Origin: Streptococcus gordonii
GTDB lineage: Bacteria; Bacillota; Bacilli; Lactobacillales; Streptococcaceae
Length of the DNA: 64,000 bases
Direction: 5' to 3'
NCBI RefSeq assembly: GCF_001553855.1
Contig: NZ_LQWV01000012.1
Coordinates: 124,001 to 188,000, forward strand
Part shown: one piece after another, positions 53,370-62,888 of the stretch
Position numbering within the stretch: position 1 is the first letter of the stretch
Layout: every line of letters begins with the position of its first letter
The notes under the pieces: model-generated
Told to the model about the DNA's origin: nothing
Database searches by the model: none
Seen by the model: the letters and a program-made list of their open reading frames with translations, nothing else
Position numbers and translations under genes: made by a program

Positions 53370-55079
53370 ATGATGTTTGTAAAAACCTTATTAAAGTACA
53401 AATGGTTTGTTGTGTGTTCGATTGTAATGACTGGCTTGATGATTGCTAGTTCGCTGTTGCAACCGTGGCTCCTTAAGCAGGTCCTGGATGCTTTGCAGAT
53501 GAGTGATAGTAAAGCTATTTATCAAGCTGGGGCTTGGCTGATTGGTATGGGGATTGTTGGCTTGCTTGCTGGTGGTATTAATGTAACGACAGCAGCTTAT
53601 ATCGCCCAAGCGGTGTCATCTGATTTGCGGGAGAAGACTTTTCGAAAGATCCAGACTTTCTCTTATGCCAATATTGAGCAGTTCAATGCTGGAAATCTGG
53701 TTGTTCGGATGACCAATGATATTAATCAAATTCAAAATCTGGTTATGATGATGTTTCAAATCTTGCTTCGCCTGCCAGTCCTATTCATTGGTTCGGTTGT
53801 CTTGGCCATCGTGACTGTTCCGGAACTCTGGTGGATTATTGCCCTCCTAATTTTACTTGTGACTGGGTTGACAGCTATGATGATGGGGCTTATGGGGCCT
53901 CGGTTTAAGAAATTTCAGACCTTGTTAGAGCAAATGAATGCTATTGCCAAGGAAAATCTTCGAGGAGTTCGGGTAGTGAAGTCCTTTGTGCAAGAAAGGG
54001 CACAATTTGGTAAATTCAGCCATGTTTCTGATGAACTCCTGGATCAAAATTTATTTATCGGTTACGCTTTTTCAGTTGTTGAACCAATAATGATGTTCAT
54101 CGGTTACGGAGCAGTTTATCTGGCTATTTGGACCTTGTCAGGCATGGTTGCTACAGACGCGGGAGTGGTCAGTTCGATTGCTTCTTTCATTGGCTACCTG
54201 AATCAAATCATCTTTACTATTATCATGGTTGGTTTTTTAGGAAATGGTGTGACGCGGGCCATTATATCAATGAGACGTCTCAATGAGGTTTTAGATACAG
54301 AGCCTGCCATGACTTTCCCAGATATAGCAGATGAAGACTTAGAAGGCAGTATTCATTTTGATCATGTGACCTTTACTTACCCAACAGATGAAAGTCCAAT
54401 TCTAAAAGATATTAGTTTCGAAGTAGCTCCAGGGGAAATGGTTGGCGTTGTCGGTGCAACGGGTGCTGGTAAGTCTACCTTGGCTCAGCTGATTCCTCGC
54501 CTCTTTGATCCCCAAGAAGGCTCTATTTCAATTGGTGGTAAGGATCTACGAGAAGTCAGTCAGGGAAGTCTTCGTAAGAATGTCTCTATTGTCTTGCAAC
54601 GAGCTATTCTCTTTAGCGGGACCATTGCTGACAATCTTCGTCAAGGGAAACTCGATGCTTCCCTGCCCGAGATGGAATGGGCGGCAGGAGTTGCCCAAGC
54701 CAGTGAGTTTATTGGCCGTATGGCGGACAGCTTTGACAGTCAGGTAGAAGAACGGGGGAATAACTTCTCCGGTGGCCAGAAGCAAAGGATGTCCATTGCG
54801 CGTGGTGTCGTCAACCATCCCAAGATCCTAATTTTAGATGATTCGACCTCAGCTTTAGATGCCAAATCAGAAAAATTGGTTCAAGAAGCTTTGAATAGGG
54901 ACTTGAAGGGCACGACCACCATTGTCATTGCTCAAAAGATTAGTTCGGTTGTCCATGCAGATAAGATTTTAGTCTTAGACCAAGGCCGTTTAATCGGAAA
55001 AGGAACGCATAAAGAGCTAGTCGCAACAAATGAAGTCTATCGTGAGATATACGAGACACAGAAAGGAAAGGAGGATTAA
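53370..55079 (+). CDS. patA: Heterodimeric ABC exporter, PatA-like half
   Basis: 569 residues: six-helix exporter membrane domain (1 to about 310) fused to an ATPase. Walker A GATGAGKST (about 361-369), intact signature NFSGGQKQRMSIAR. Walker B ILILDDSTSALD has Asp where the catalytic Glu is expected, and the H-loop reads IAQKISS with Gln for His, so its own ATP site should be inactive. It resembles pneumococcal PatA, part of a fluoroquinolone/dye exporter. An ATG at 53373 is an equally possible start. The partner begins one base after its stop. Confidence 0.88.
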   Translation: MMFVKTLLKYKWFVVCSIVMTGLMIASSLLQPWLLKQVLDALQMSDSKAIYQAGAWLIGMGIVGLLAGGINVTTAAYIAQAVSSDLREKTFRKIQTFSYANIEQFNAGNLVVRMTNDINQIQNLVMMMFQILLRLPVLFIGSVVLAIVTVPELWWIIALLILLVTGLTAMMMGLMGPRFKKFQTLLEQMNAIAKENLRGVRVVKSFVQERAQFGKFSHVSDELLDQNLFIGYAFSVVEPIMMFIGYGAVYLAIWTLSGMVATDAGVVSSIASFIGYLNQIIFTIIMVGFLGNGVTRAIISMRRLNEVLDTEPAMTFPDIADEDLEGSIHFDHVTFTYPTDESPILKDISFEVAPGEMVGVVGATGAGKSTLAQLIPRLFDPQEGSISIGGKDLREVSQGSLRKNVSIVLQRAILFSGTIADNLRQGKLDASLPEMEWAAGVAQASEFIGRMADSFDSQVEERGNNFSGGQKQRMSIARGVVNHPKILILDDSTSALDAKSEKLVQEALNRDLKGTTTIVIAQKISSVVHADKILVLDQGRLIGKGTHKELVATNEVYREIYETQKGKED

Positions 55080-55080
55080 G

Positions 55081-56850
55081 ATGCGGACCGTAAAATTTTT
55101 CTGGAAATATTTTAAAGACTATACCTTATCATTTCTTATTGTAATCGTGATGATGATTGCTTCTACTATTTTACAAGTGCTCTTTCCGATTTATGTTGGT
55201 CAGGCTGTTCAACATCTAGTTGAATTAGGCAATGCCTTGGCTAATGGCGGAGAAAAAAATCAGCTTTTAGTTGCCTTTACGTCCCTTATGACCAAGCTGT
55301 TTCTAACCTTTCTCTGTCTATCAATTTCTAGCTTGATTTATATGGTTTTGATGAGCCGAGTTATTTCGCATTCGACCAATGAGATGCGAAAGGGATTGTT
55401 TGGAAAACTAGCTAAATTAACCGTATCCTTTTTTGACCGTCATCAGGATGGGGATATCCTATCGCGCTTTACTAGTGACTTGGATAATATTCTTCAAGCC
55501 TTGAACGAAAGTATGATTCAAGTCTTAAGTAATATTCTTCTCTACCTTGGCCTAGTGATCATCATGTTTCAGCAGAATGCTCGCCTGGCTTGGATTACTG
55601 TTGCCAGCACTCCCCTAGCTATTGTGGTTTTAGTCGTGATTGTTAAACTAGCTAGAAAGTACACCAATCTCCAGCAAAAAGAAGTTGGTCGCCTCAATGC
55701 TTATATGGACGAGACTATTTCGGGTCAGAAGGCTATTATTGTTCAGGGCATGCAAGAAGAAGTTATCAAAGGCTTCCTTGAGCAAAATGATCGAGTCCGT
55801 TCAGCTACTTTTAAGGGCAGAGCTTTCTCAGGTCTTCTCTTCCCTATCATGAATGGAATGAGTCTGATTAATACAGCCATTGTGATTTTTGTTGGATCGG
55901 CTGTATTGCTTAGCGATCCTAATATTGAAACGGCTGTTGCAGTTGGCTTGATTACGACTTATGCTCAGTTTTCTCAGCAATATTATCAGCCTATCATTCA
56001 GATTGCAGCTAGCTGGGGCAGTCTACAGTTGGCCTTTACAGGTGCTGACCGGATTCAGGAGATGTTTGATGCGCCCGAGGAAGTCCGGCCAGAGAATGCA
56101 CCTGCTTTCACAGAGCTCACAGACTCAGTAGAGATCAAGCAGGTGGACTTCTCTTATGTAGAAGAAAAGCCCATCCTCAAAGACGTGTCTATCTTTGCTC
56201 CTAAGGGTAAGATGACGGCTGTTGTTGGCCCGACTGGATCAGGTAAGACGACCATTATGAACCTGCTCAATCGCTTTTACGATGTGGATAGTGGCAGTAT
56301 TGAGTTTGACGGTCGCGACATTCGAGATTATGAGTTGGACAGTCTGCGGAGCCATGTGGGGATTGTTCTGCAGGATTCGGTGCTTTTTAGTGGCACGATT
56401 CGGGACAATATCCGCTTCGGTGTGCCGGATGCTAGTCAGGAAATGGTCGAAACGGCTGCGCGTGCGACACATATTCATGACTATATCGAAAGTCTACCAG
56501 ACAAATATGATACCTTGGTAGATGATGACCAGAATATTTTCTCAACTGGGCAGAAACAGTTGATTTCCATTGCTAGAACTTTGCTGACGGACCCGCAAGT
56601 CTTGATTTTAGACGAAGCGACTTCCAATGTTGATACGGTAACAGAGAGCAAGATTCAGCAGGCTATGGAAGCCATTGTAGCTGGTCGAACTAGCTTTGTC
56701 ATTGCCCATCGCCTCAAGACGATTCTCAATGCTGACCAGATTATCGTCCTTAAAGATGGAGAGGTGATTGAGCAAGGGGACCACCATCAACTTCTTCAAC
56801 TCGGAGGATTCTATTCAGAACTCTATCATAATCAATTTGTCTTTGAGTAA
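55081..56850 (+). CDS. patB: Heterodimeric ABC exporter, PatB-like half
   Basis: 589 residues with the same architecture. Walker A GPTGSGKTT, full Walker B VLILDEATSNVD with catalytic Glu, H-loop IAHRLKT with His, but a changed signature FSTGQKQLISIAR. Together with PatA this gives one working ATP site (PatB Walker motifs with PatA signature) and one degenerate site. It ends NQFVFE as pneumococcal PatB does in my memory. Start at ATG 55081 with AAGGAGG upstream. Confidence 0.9.
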   Translation: MRTVKFFWKYFKDYTLSFLIVIVMMIASTILQVLFPIYVGQAVQHLVELGNALANGGEKNQLLVAFTSLMTKLFLTFLCLSISSLIYMVLMSRVISHSTNEMRKGLFGKLAKLTVSFFDRHQDGDILSRFTSDLDNILQALNESMIQVLSNILLYLGLVIIMFQQNARLAWITVASTPLAIVVLVVIVKLARKYTNLQQKEVGRLNAYMDETISGQKAIIVQGMQEEVIKGFLEQNDRVRSATFKGRAFSGLLFPIMNGMSLINTAIVIFVGSAVLLSDPNIETAVAVGLITTYAQFSQQYYQPIIQIAASWGSLQLAFTGADRIQEMFDAPEEVRPENAPAFTELTDSVEIKQVDFSYVEEKPILKDVSIFAPKGKMTAVVGPTGSGKTTIMNLLNRFYDVDSGSIEFDGRDIRDYELDSLRSHVGIVLQDSVLFSGTIRDNIRFGVPDASQEMVETAARATHIHDYIESLPDKYDTLVDDDQNIFSTGQKQLISIARTLLTDPQVLILDEATSNVDTVTESKIQQAMEAIVAGRTSFVIAHRLKTILNADQIIVLKDGEVIEQGDHHQLLQLGGFYSELYHNQFVFE

Positions 56851-56870
56851 AGAATTGATTCATATTTTAC

Positions 56871-56909
56871 AACTCTCGTTTGAATTTCAATTTCATTCGG
56901 GAGTTTTTC
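56871..56909 (+). terminator. Terminator after patB
   Basis: AACTCTCG (56871-56878) pairs with CGGGAGTT (56898-56905, one G.T), followed by T-rich sequence. Confidence 0.7.
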
Positions 56910-57028
56910 CTTAAAACTTTCTAGCAAGTACTTGATAAAAAATTTTTATAAGTTGCTTTAAAAAAATTTATTGGACGAGAAGTGCTAGTCGTGGTAAGAT
57001 AAAGTATATCTTGAGAAAGGAGTCTCCT

Positions 57029-57718
57029 ATGTGCAGAACAATTGTTGGAATTTCGGCCAATCTTTGCCCAGTTGATGAAGACGGAAAAAATATTCACACC
57101 TCTGTTTCACGAAAGTTTGTGGACGGCGTACGAATGGCTGGTGGTCTGCCAATGGTGATTCCTCTTGGCGATAAAAGCCTGGTCGAGGATTATGTAGAAA
57201 CCATAGACAAGCTGATTTTATCAGGTGGACAGAATGTCCATCCAAAATTCTATGGAGAAGAAAAAACTATTGATAGTGACGATTATAATATCGCCCGTGA
57301 TGAATTTGAATTAGCACTTTTAAAAGAAGCCTTACGCCAGAACAAACCTGTTATGGCAATTTGTCGTGGTCTGCAACTGGTAAATGTTGCTTTTGGTGGT
57401 ACTTTAAACCAGCAGATTGATAATCATTGGCAGGGTCAGCCTTTTGGGACTTCGCATTCGATTCGTACTGAAAAGGGGAGTGTTGTAGAGCGTTTATTTG
57501 GTCAAGCTAGCCGGATTAATTCCGTTCACCGCCAAAGCATCAAGGATTTGGCTCCTAATTTTCGCGCGACAGCCTTTGATCCCAGAGATAACACAATTGA
57601 AGCTATCGAGTCCATTGATAACCATCGGATTATTGGTCTTCAATGGCATCCAGAGTTTTTGATCGGCGAAGAAAAGGGAAATTTAGAGCTATTTCACTAT
57701 CTTTTGCAGGAATTATAA
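57029..57718 (+). CDS. Class I glutamine amidotransferase-like hydrolase (peptidase C26)
   Basis: 229 residues. Nucleophile elbow VMAICRGLQLVN with cysteine and the His/Glu pair in IIGLQWHPEFLIG. Similar to gamma-glutamyl-gamma-aminobutyrate hydrolase (PuuD) and other gamma-glutamyl hydrolases; no puu genes are near, so the exact substrate is open. Start at ATG 57029 with AAAGGAG upstream. It stands alone. Confidence 0.88.
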   Translation: MCRTIVGISANLCPVDEDGKNIHTSVSRKFVDGVRMAGGLPMVIPLGDKSLVEDYVETIDKLILSGGQNVHPKFYGEEKTIDSDDYNIARDEFELALLKEALRQNKPVMAICRGLQLVNVAFGGTLNQQIDNHWQGQPFGTSHSIRTEKGSVVERLFGQASRINSVHRQSIKDLAPNFRATAFDPRDNTIEAIESIDNHRIIGLQWHPEFLIGEEKGNLELFHYLLQEL

Positions 57719-57783
57719 AAAATTTTAAACCTTTCAGTTTGCTTTTAGGAAAGTTTAAGGTAAGAGATTTATACTAAGAACAT

Positions 57784-57877
57784 AAACAAAGACCTCCTAA
57801 CTTTGTTTAGAAATCCTAAAACTTTTCTTTTTCATAATAATCTCCCTATAAGAACCGCCCAATTGGCGGTTTTTTTG
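57784..57877 (+). terminator. Hairpins after the C26 hydrolase gene
   Basis: AAACAAAG-acctcctaa-CTTTGTTT (57784-57808) is followed by ACCGCC-caatt-GGCGGT plus T6 (57854-57876). The second is a strong terminator and nearly repeats the hairpin after the NUDIX gene. Confidence 0.75.
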
Positions 57878-57981
57878 CTGGAAAGGCTGAGAAATCTGGA
57901 TTTTCAGAAATTTGATGTCTTTTATGTTATAATGAGTCACAAGTAGGCCGAGCGAATCGGTCGGTAGATGGAGGAAGAGAG

Positions 57982-58431
57982 ATGTCAAGAGCGGAGCGAG
58001 TTATTTTAACAAATATGTGTATGGTTTACGATGGAGACCGCATTTTAGTGCAAAATAAAGTAAATGATGATTGGACCGGCCTTTGCTTTCCAGGTGGCCA
58101 TGTTGAAAATCGTGAATCCTTTGTCAAATCAGTGATACGGGAAGTCAAGGAAGAAACAGGTTTGACTATCTACGAGCCTCGCTTGTGTGGTGTCAAGCAG
58201 TTTTATACTGAAAAAGATGAGCGCTACATCGTTTTTCTTTACAAGACCAATCGTTTTGAAGGAGAGCTGGTTTCATCCGACGAAGGCAAGGTGTTCTGGA
58301 TTAACCGTGAAGATTTTGACAGCTACTCGCTGGCTGTGAGCTTTAAGGAAATGTATCAAGTTTTCACATCAGATTTGACGGAGCAGTTTACCTATCTGGA
58401 TAATGGAGAGATCATCAGAGATCTATACTAG
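57982..58431 (+). CDS. NUDIX hydrolase
   Basis: 149 residues. The Nudix box is complete: GGHVENRESFVKSVIREV followed by KEETGL. Resembles MutT/8-oxo-dGTP diphosphatase-type proteins that clean oxidised nucleotides; the substrate is not certain. TGTTATAAT lies about 55 bp upstream and GGAGGAAG just before the ATG. Near-identical hairpin terminators flank the gene. Confidence 0.88.
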   Translation: MSRAERVILTNMCMVYDGDRILVQNKVNDDWTGLCFPGGHVENRESFVKSVIREVKEETGLTIYEPRLCGVKQFYTEKDERYIVFLYKTNRFEGELVSSDEGKVFWINREDFDSYSLAVSFKEMYQVFTSDLTEQFTYLDNGEIIRDLY

Positions 58432-58436
58432 GGAGA

Positions 58437-58458
58437 ATCGCCAATTGGCGGTTTTTTT
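58437..58458 (+). terminator. Terminator after the NUDIX gene
   Basis: CGCC-AATT-GGCG then T7. Confidence 0.88.
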
Positions 58459-58515
58459 GCTTGTTTTTACCGAATTTAGTATAATAGGGGCAGTAAAAAT
58501 AGAAAAGAGAAATGC

Positions 58516-58959
58516 ATGAAAATTCGTGGATTCGAGCTGGTTTCCAGCTTTACAAATGATGATTTGCTACCCAAGAGAGAGACGGCTCACGCAGCTGGCT
58601 ACGACTTGAAAGTGGCAGAGCGTACCGTCATAGCACCGAGAGATATTAAGCTAGTTCCGACCGGTGTCAAGGCCTATATGCAAGCCGGAGAGGTACTTTA
58701 TCTTTACGACCGCTCGTCCAATCCTCGCAAAAAAGGCTTGGTCTTGATTAACTCCGTGGGGGTCATTGATGGCGACTACTATGGCAATCCTGGAAACGAA
58801 GGTCATATCTTTGCTCAGATGAAAAACATCACAGATCAGGAAGTCATTCTTGAAGTTGGCGAACGTGTGGTTCAGGCTGTCTTTGCACCCTTTTTAATTG
58901 CGGATGGAGATGAAGCAGATGGCGTGCGGACTGGCGGGTTTGGATCAACAGGGAAATAG
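58516..58959 (+). CDS. dut: dUTP diphosphatase
   Basis: 147 residues. Hydrolyses dUTP to dUMP, preventing uracil in DNA. Five trimeric dUTPase motifs in order: AGYDLKVAE, YDRSSNPRKKG, GVIDGDYYGNPGNEG with the catalytic aspartate, GERVVQAVF and GGFGSTG. TATAAT lies about 38 bp upstream. It leads a run of closely spaced genes up to radA. Confidence 0.94.
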   Translation: MKIRGFELVSSFTNDDLLPKRETAHAAGYDLKVAERTVIAPRDIKLVPTGVKAYMQAGEVLYLYDRSSNPRKKGLVLINSVGVIDGDYYGNPGNEGHIFAQMKNITDQEVILEVGERVVQAVFAPFLIADGDEADGVRTGGFGSTGK

Positions 58960-58968
58960 AGTGAAAAA

Positions 58969-59427
58969 ATGGAAGACTATTTATTAGTTGTAGATATGCA
59001 GTCAGATTATGTTGCTGCAGGAAAAGCATATGATAATGAAGCACTGACTGCGGCTGTCAATGACAAAATAGCTAGTTATCCCAGCAATCGGGTTATCTAT
59101 ATTCTCAACCGTTTTTTCTGGGAGAGAAAAGATAGGAAGAAGAAATTTGCGACCGGCTTGAAGGTTATATCTTCTCGCATCTTTGAGAAGCGTCGGTCTT
59201 CTTGCTTTACTAATCCAGATTTAAAAGAGTTTTTAGAGGGAACTGGTGCTAAAAGCTTAGAGTTTATAGGGGTAGATGGCAATGGCTGTGTCAAGGCTTC
59301 CGTTTTGGCAGCTGTCAAGGAGAATTATCAGGTTTCTGTCGATTTGTCCGCTGTCGGAGTTGCCCACCAGAAGAAATTCTCTAAAACACTGAAGCAATGG
59401 CAAGATTGCGGAATCAAGATTAGATAG
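58969..59427 (+). CDS. Isochorismatase-like cysteine hydrolase
   Basis: 152 residues. Catalytic aspartate in LLVVDMQSDY and nucleophile cysteine in GVDGNGCVKAS, the isochorismatase/nicotinamidase fold. The region around KRRSSCFTNPDLKEFLEGTG is less typical. The substrate is unknown; nicotinamidase is possible but metal ligands are not evident. It lies nine bases after dut. Confidence 0.8.
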   Translation: MEDYLLVVDMQSDYVAAGKAYDNEALTAAVNDKIASYPSNRVIYILNRFFWERKDRKKKFATGLKVISSRIFEKRRSSCFTNPDLKEFLEGTGAKSLEFIGVDGNGCVKASVLAAVKENYQVSVDLSAVGVAHQKKFSKTLKQWQDCGIKIR

Positions 59428-59445
59428 CTTTATGAGGACATTAAT

Positions 59446-59961
59446 ATGAAAATCATTTTTATCCGCCACGGAGAGCCAGATTATTCACTTTTGGAAGAGG
59501 CTGGTTACACTGGCTTTGGACTAGATTTGCCTCCCTTGTCGGCTGCTGGTCGTCGGATGGCGACAGAGGCAGCTGCTAATCCTCTGCTGGAACAGGCGGA
59601 AATTCTGATTTCATCTTCTGTGACGCGAGCTTTGGAGACGGCTTCCTATTTGATTCGAGACCGCCAACTGCCGCTTTTTGTGGAGCCTTTGCTGCATGAA
59701 TGGCAGGTATATGAGAGTGGTATAGAAAAGTTTGAGCAGGCTCGGGAGTTGTTTTTTGAAAATAATGGTTGTCTCCTTGCAAGAAGTCCTGTCCAGTATG
59801 AAACGGCTGAGCAGATGAAAGCCCGCTTTTTCAGTGCCTTAAGCAAATACAGAGACTACGAGACGGTAGCTCTTGTAGCCCATCGCATGCTCATCCGCCA
59901 GTTTGTAGCTGATCAGCAGATTGATTTTTGCCAGTTTGTTGAATGTGAATTAGAAATATAA
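59446..59961 (+). CDS. Histidine phosphatase family protein
   Basis: 171 residues. N-terminal phosphate-binding IRHGEPDY with the catalytic histidine, the arginine in ISSSVTRALETASYL, and a second histidine in LVAHRMLIRQF. Phosphoglycerate-mutase-like fold; the substrate is unknown. Its stop (TAA at 59959-59961) abuts the radA ribosome binding site. Confidence 0.85.
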   Translation: MKIIFIRHGEPDYSLLEEAGYTGFGLDLPPLSAAGRRMATEAAANPLLEQAEILISSSVTRALETASYLIRDRQLPLFVEPLLHEWQVYESGIEKFEQARELFFENNGCLLARSPVQYETAEQMKARFFSALSKYRDYETVALVAHRMLIRQFVADQQIDFCQFVECELEI

Positions 59962-59973
59962 AGGAGATATCTC

Positions 59974-61335
59974 ATCGCTAAGAAAAAAACGACCTTTGTC
60001 TGTCAAAATTGTGAATATCATTCGCCCAAGTATCTAGGCCGCTGTCCTAATTGTGGAGCGTGGTCTTCTTTTGTTGAGGAAGTAGAGGCTGCAGAAGTCA
60101 AGCATGCTCGTGTTTCCTTGACAGGTGAAAAGACTCGGCCCATGAAGCTGGCTGAGGTCACTTCGATTGATGTCAATCGGACCAAGACGGAAATGGACGA
60201 GTTTAATCGTGTGCTGGGTGGTGGAGTCGTGCCTGGCAGTCTGGTTCTGATTGGTGGGGATCCTGGTATTGGGAAGTCTACCCTGCTTCTGCAAGTATCA
60301 ACCCAGCTTTCTCATCAGGGCACCGTCCTTTATGTCAGCGGGGAGGAATCAGCTGAGCAGATTAAGTTGCGGGCGGAACGCCTCGGTGATATTGACAGTG
60401 AATTTTACCTCTACGCTGAGACCAATATGCAAAATATCCGCACAGAGATTGAGAAAATCAAGCCAGATTTTCTGATTATCGACTCTATACAGACGGTGAT
60501 GTCGCCGGAAATTTCCAGTGTCCAAGGCTCTGTTTCTCAGGTCCGAGAGGTGACAGCCGAGCTCATGCAGCTGGCCAAGACCAATAATATCGCGACCTTT
60601 ATTGTTGGTCACATGACCAAGGAAGGAACCTTAGCTGGTCCTCGGACGCTAGAGCACATGGTGGATACCGTGCTTTATTTTGAGGGTGAACGTCAGCATA
60701 CTTTCCGTATCTTGAGAGCAGTCAAGAACCGTTTTGGCTCGACCAATGAGATTGGCATTTTTGAGATGCAATCTGGCGGGCTAGTTGAGGTTGTCAATCC
60801 CAGTGAAGTCTTTTTAGAAGAGCGCCTGGACGGCGCGACAGGATCTTCTATTGTCGTGACCATGGAAGGAACGCGGCCAATTTTAGCAGAGGTGCAGGCT
60901 TTGGTGACACCGACCATGTTTGGCAATGCCAAGCGAACCACGACCGGACTGGACTTTAACCGAGCTAGCCTCATCATGGCGGTTCTGGAAAAACGGGCAG
61001 GACTCCTCCTGCAAAATCAAGACGCCTACCTCAAATCAGCTGGTGGTGTCAAGCTAGATGAACCAGCCATTGATTTAGCAGTAGCGGTAGCCATTGCCTC
61101 CAGCTACAAAGATTTGCCTACCAATCCTCAAGAGTGCTTTATCGGTGAAATTGGCCTGACTGGAGAAATCCGTCGAGTCAATCGCATCGAGCAGCGTATC
61201 AACGAAGCAGCAAAGCTGGGCTTTACCAAAGTCTACGCTCCTAAAAACTCTCTGAGTGGCCTCAAAGTTCCAGATAATATCCAAGTCATTGGTGTGACAA
61301 CGATTGGGGAAGTCTTAAAGAAAGTATTTTCTTAG
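59974..61335 (+). CDS. radA: DNA repair/recombination protein RadA
   Basis: 453 residues. Branch-migration ATPase used in recombination and, in streptococci, transformation. N-terminal C4 zinc finger (CQNC and CPNC within residues 10-30), Walker [11 protein letters not shown] near residue 94, RadA-specific [11 protein letters not shown], and a C-terminal Lon-like domain. The frame between the upstream stop and the zinc finger has no ATG, GTG or TTG: after AAGGAG (59961-59966) comes CTC ATC GCT AAG. ATC at 59974 sits at ideal spacing and gives the expected length. A TTG at 60118 would delete the zinc finger. Confidence 0.9.
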   Translation: MAKKKTTFVCQNCEYHSPKYLGRCPNCGAWSSFVEEVEAAEVKHARVSLTGEKTRPMKLAEVTSIDVNRTKTEMDEFNRVLGGGVVPGSLVLIGGDPGIGKSTLLLQVSTQLSHQGTVLYVSGEESAEQIKLRAERLGDIDSEFYLYAETNMQNIRTEIEKIKPDFLIIDSIQTVMSPEISSVQGSVSQVREVTAELMQLAKTNNIATFIVGHMTKEGTLAGPRTLEHMVDTVLYFEGERQHTFRILRAVKNRFGSTNEIGIFEMQSGGLVEVVNPSEVFLEERLDGATGSSIVVTMEGTRPILAEVQALVTPTMFGNAKRTTTGLDFNRASLIMAVLEKRAGLLLQNQDAYLKSAGGVKLDEPAIDLAVAVAIASSYKDLPTNPQECFIGEIGLTGEIRRVNRIEQRINEAAKLGFTKVYAPKNSLSGLKVPDNIQVIGVTTIGEVLKKVFS

Positions 61336-61447
61336 AACCTTGCTTTATAGGTAAACAAAACTGTCAATGTAATGATCTTGGTAGATAAATAAAACAGGTG
61401 CAAGGATTAGTTCTCTTTGCTCAAAACAAGATAAAAGGAGAAATCTG

Positions 61448-62158
61448 ATGTCAGATAATCGCATGAATTTTACTATTGAAAACAATAGCCAATTTCCTTT
61501 TGTAGAAATTGTACTAGATAAAGGAGAAAAAGCTTATATTCAGCGCGGAAGCATGGTCTACCATTCTTCTAGTGTCAAATTAAGGACCAAACTGAATGCA
61601 AAAGGATCTGGTCTTGGTAAATTAGTTAAAGCAGTTGGGCGTTCGATGGTGTCTGGTGAAAGCACCTTTATTACGGAAGCTTTATCTGATGCAGATGGTG
61701 GCCTCTTAGCTCTAGCTCCTAATGTTCCGGGTCAGGTAATGCCCTTGTATTTGGGAGAGCATCAATATCGATTGAACGATGGAGCTTTCCTTGCTTTGGA
61801 TGGTTCAGCTTTTTATACGATGGAACGCCAGTCTATTGGCCGTGCCTTGTTTGGCGGTCAAGGAGGTTTCTTTGTCATGACCACTCAAGGAGAAGGAACA
61901 CTCTTAGTCAATGCCTTTGGAGCTATCAAGAAAATTGAACTGAAAGACCAAGAAATGACGATTGATAATGCCCATGTTGTTGCCTGGAGCAAAGACTTGC
62001 ATTATGACATTCACTTGGAAAATGGTTTTTTACAATCTGTCGGTACAGGAGAAGGTGTTGTTAATACCTTCCGAGGTACAGGAGAAATCTATGTCCAAAG
62101 TCTAAATGTTGAAACTTTCGCTAAAATTTTGGGTGGATATATTCCTACAAAAGAGTAG
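61448..62158 (+). CDS. AIM24 family protein
   Basis: 236 residues, all-beta TRAP-like fold of the AIM24/DUF124 family: FVEIVLDKGEKAYIQRGSMV, GGLLALAPNVPGQVMPLYLG and GGFFVMTTQGEGTLLVNAFG. Its function is unknown. AAAAGGAG lies about eight bases upstream. The last 120 bp are duplicated 835 bp downstream in a gene remnant. Confidence 0.88.
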   Translation: MSDNRMNFTIENNSQFPFVEIVLDKGEKAYIQRGSMVYHSSSVKLRTKLNAKGSGLGKLVKAVGRSMVSGESTFITEALSDADGGLLALAPNVPGQVMPLYLGEHQYRLNDGAFLALDGSAFYTMERQSIGRALFGGQGGFFVMTTQGEGTLLVNAFGAIKKIELKDQEMTIDNAHVVAWSKDLHYDIHLENGFLQSVGTGEGVVNTFRGTGEIYVQSLNVETFAKILGGYIPTKE

Positions 62159-62239
62159 GCTTGACTATTCCTGGGCACCATCGGATGCGGACTCGTTCGT
62201 GGCATTTTTTGCGGATTAAAGAGACGTTAGGAGAAAAAA

Positions 62240-62725
62240 GTGACAATTACTATAAAACCTTATCGGAAATCGGATAAAGAGGCTGTTTTAGAATTGTCAA
62301 TACAGGCTTGGTCTCCAGTTTTTCCAAAAATGGAAAAAGGAGTTCCTAAGTTTGTTTATGACAATTTTTATCCTCAAGGGTGGGAAACAAGACAAATCAA
62401 TGATCTAACAGCGGTCTTAGATGCAGAGGGTCAGTTTGCCTGGCTAGCTTTTCTGGAGGAAGAGTTGGTCGGCTGGATTCACATTCGCTTGCACCCTGAG
62501 GATAAAATGGGAGAGATTTATATACTAGCTGTTTCTCCAAGCTATCAGCGCCAAGGTGTCGGAAAAGCGCTCATGACCTATGCTTGTAATCAGATTAAAC
62601 AAAAAGGGATGGAAATGGTCATGGTTGAGACGGGTGGTGATCCAGGTCATGCACCAGCCCGTAAAACCTATGAGAACTTTGGTTTTGAACAATGGCCTGT
62701 TGCTCGCTACTTTAAAAAGTTATAA
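62240..62725 (+). CDS. GNAT family N-acetyltransferase
   Basis: 161 residues, start GTG with TTAGGAG upstream. Acetyl-CoA-binding motif A is EIYILAVSPSYQRQGVGKAL (V/I-x-P-x-Y-Q-x-x-G-x-G), followed by MVMVETGGDPGHAPARKTYE. The substrate is unknown; the C-terminal GGDPGHAPAR stretch is shared with a subgroup of uncharacterised or aminoglycoside-like acetyltransferases. It sits between the aim24 gene and its remnant. Confidence 0.85.
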   Translation: MTITIKPYRKSDKEAVLELSIQAWSPVFPKMEKGVPKFVYDNFYPQGWETRQINDLTAVLDAEGQFAWLAFLEEELVGWIHIRLHPEDKMGEIYILAVSPSYQRQGVGKALMTYACNQIKQKGMEMVMVETGGDPGHAPARKTYENFGFEQWPVARYFKKL

Positions 62726-62730
62726 CTAAT

Positions 62731-62888
62731 AGCTCTTTATCAACTATAGTGGGTGATAAAAGCTAGCATATAGAGCCGTTTATATAGGTTCTCTCTTTTT
62801 TTGAAATTGGGGAAGTTCTAAGTTCAAAACTTGGTCGTTTGACGTCCTTCATAGAACCATTAGTTGCTTCCACCTTGGCATCAGTGAG
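62731..62888 (-). mobile_element. Remnant of an ISL3-type insertion sequence
   Basis: AGCTCTTTATCAACTATAGTGGGTG (62731 on) resembles the terminal repeat of IS1167/ISL3-type elements. On the minus strand, 62888 to about 62744 translates to DAKVEATNGSMKDVKR and on to YKRLYMLAF, like the C-terminal end of ISL3 transposases (the pattern AK-x-EATN-x-x-IK-x-x-KR). Only the 3' end remains. Confidence 0.5.
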
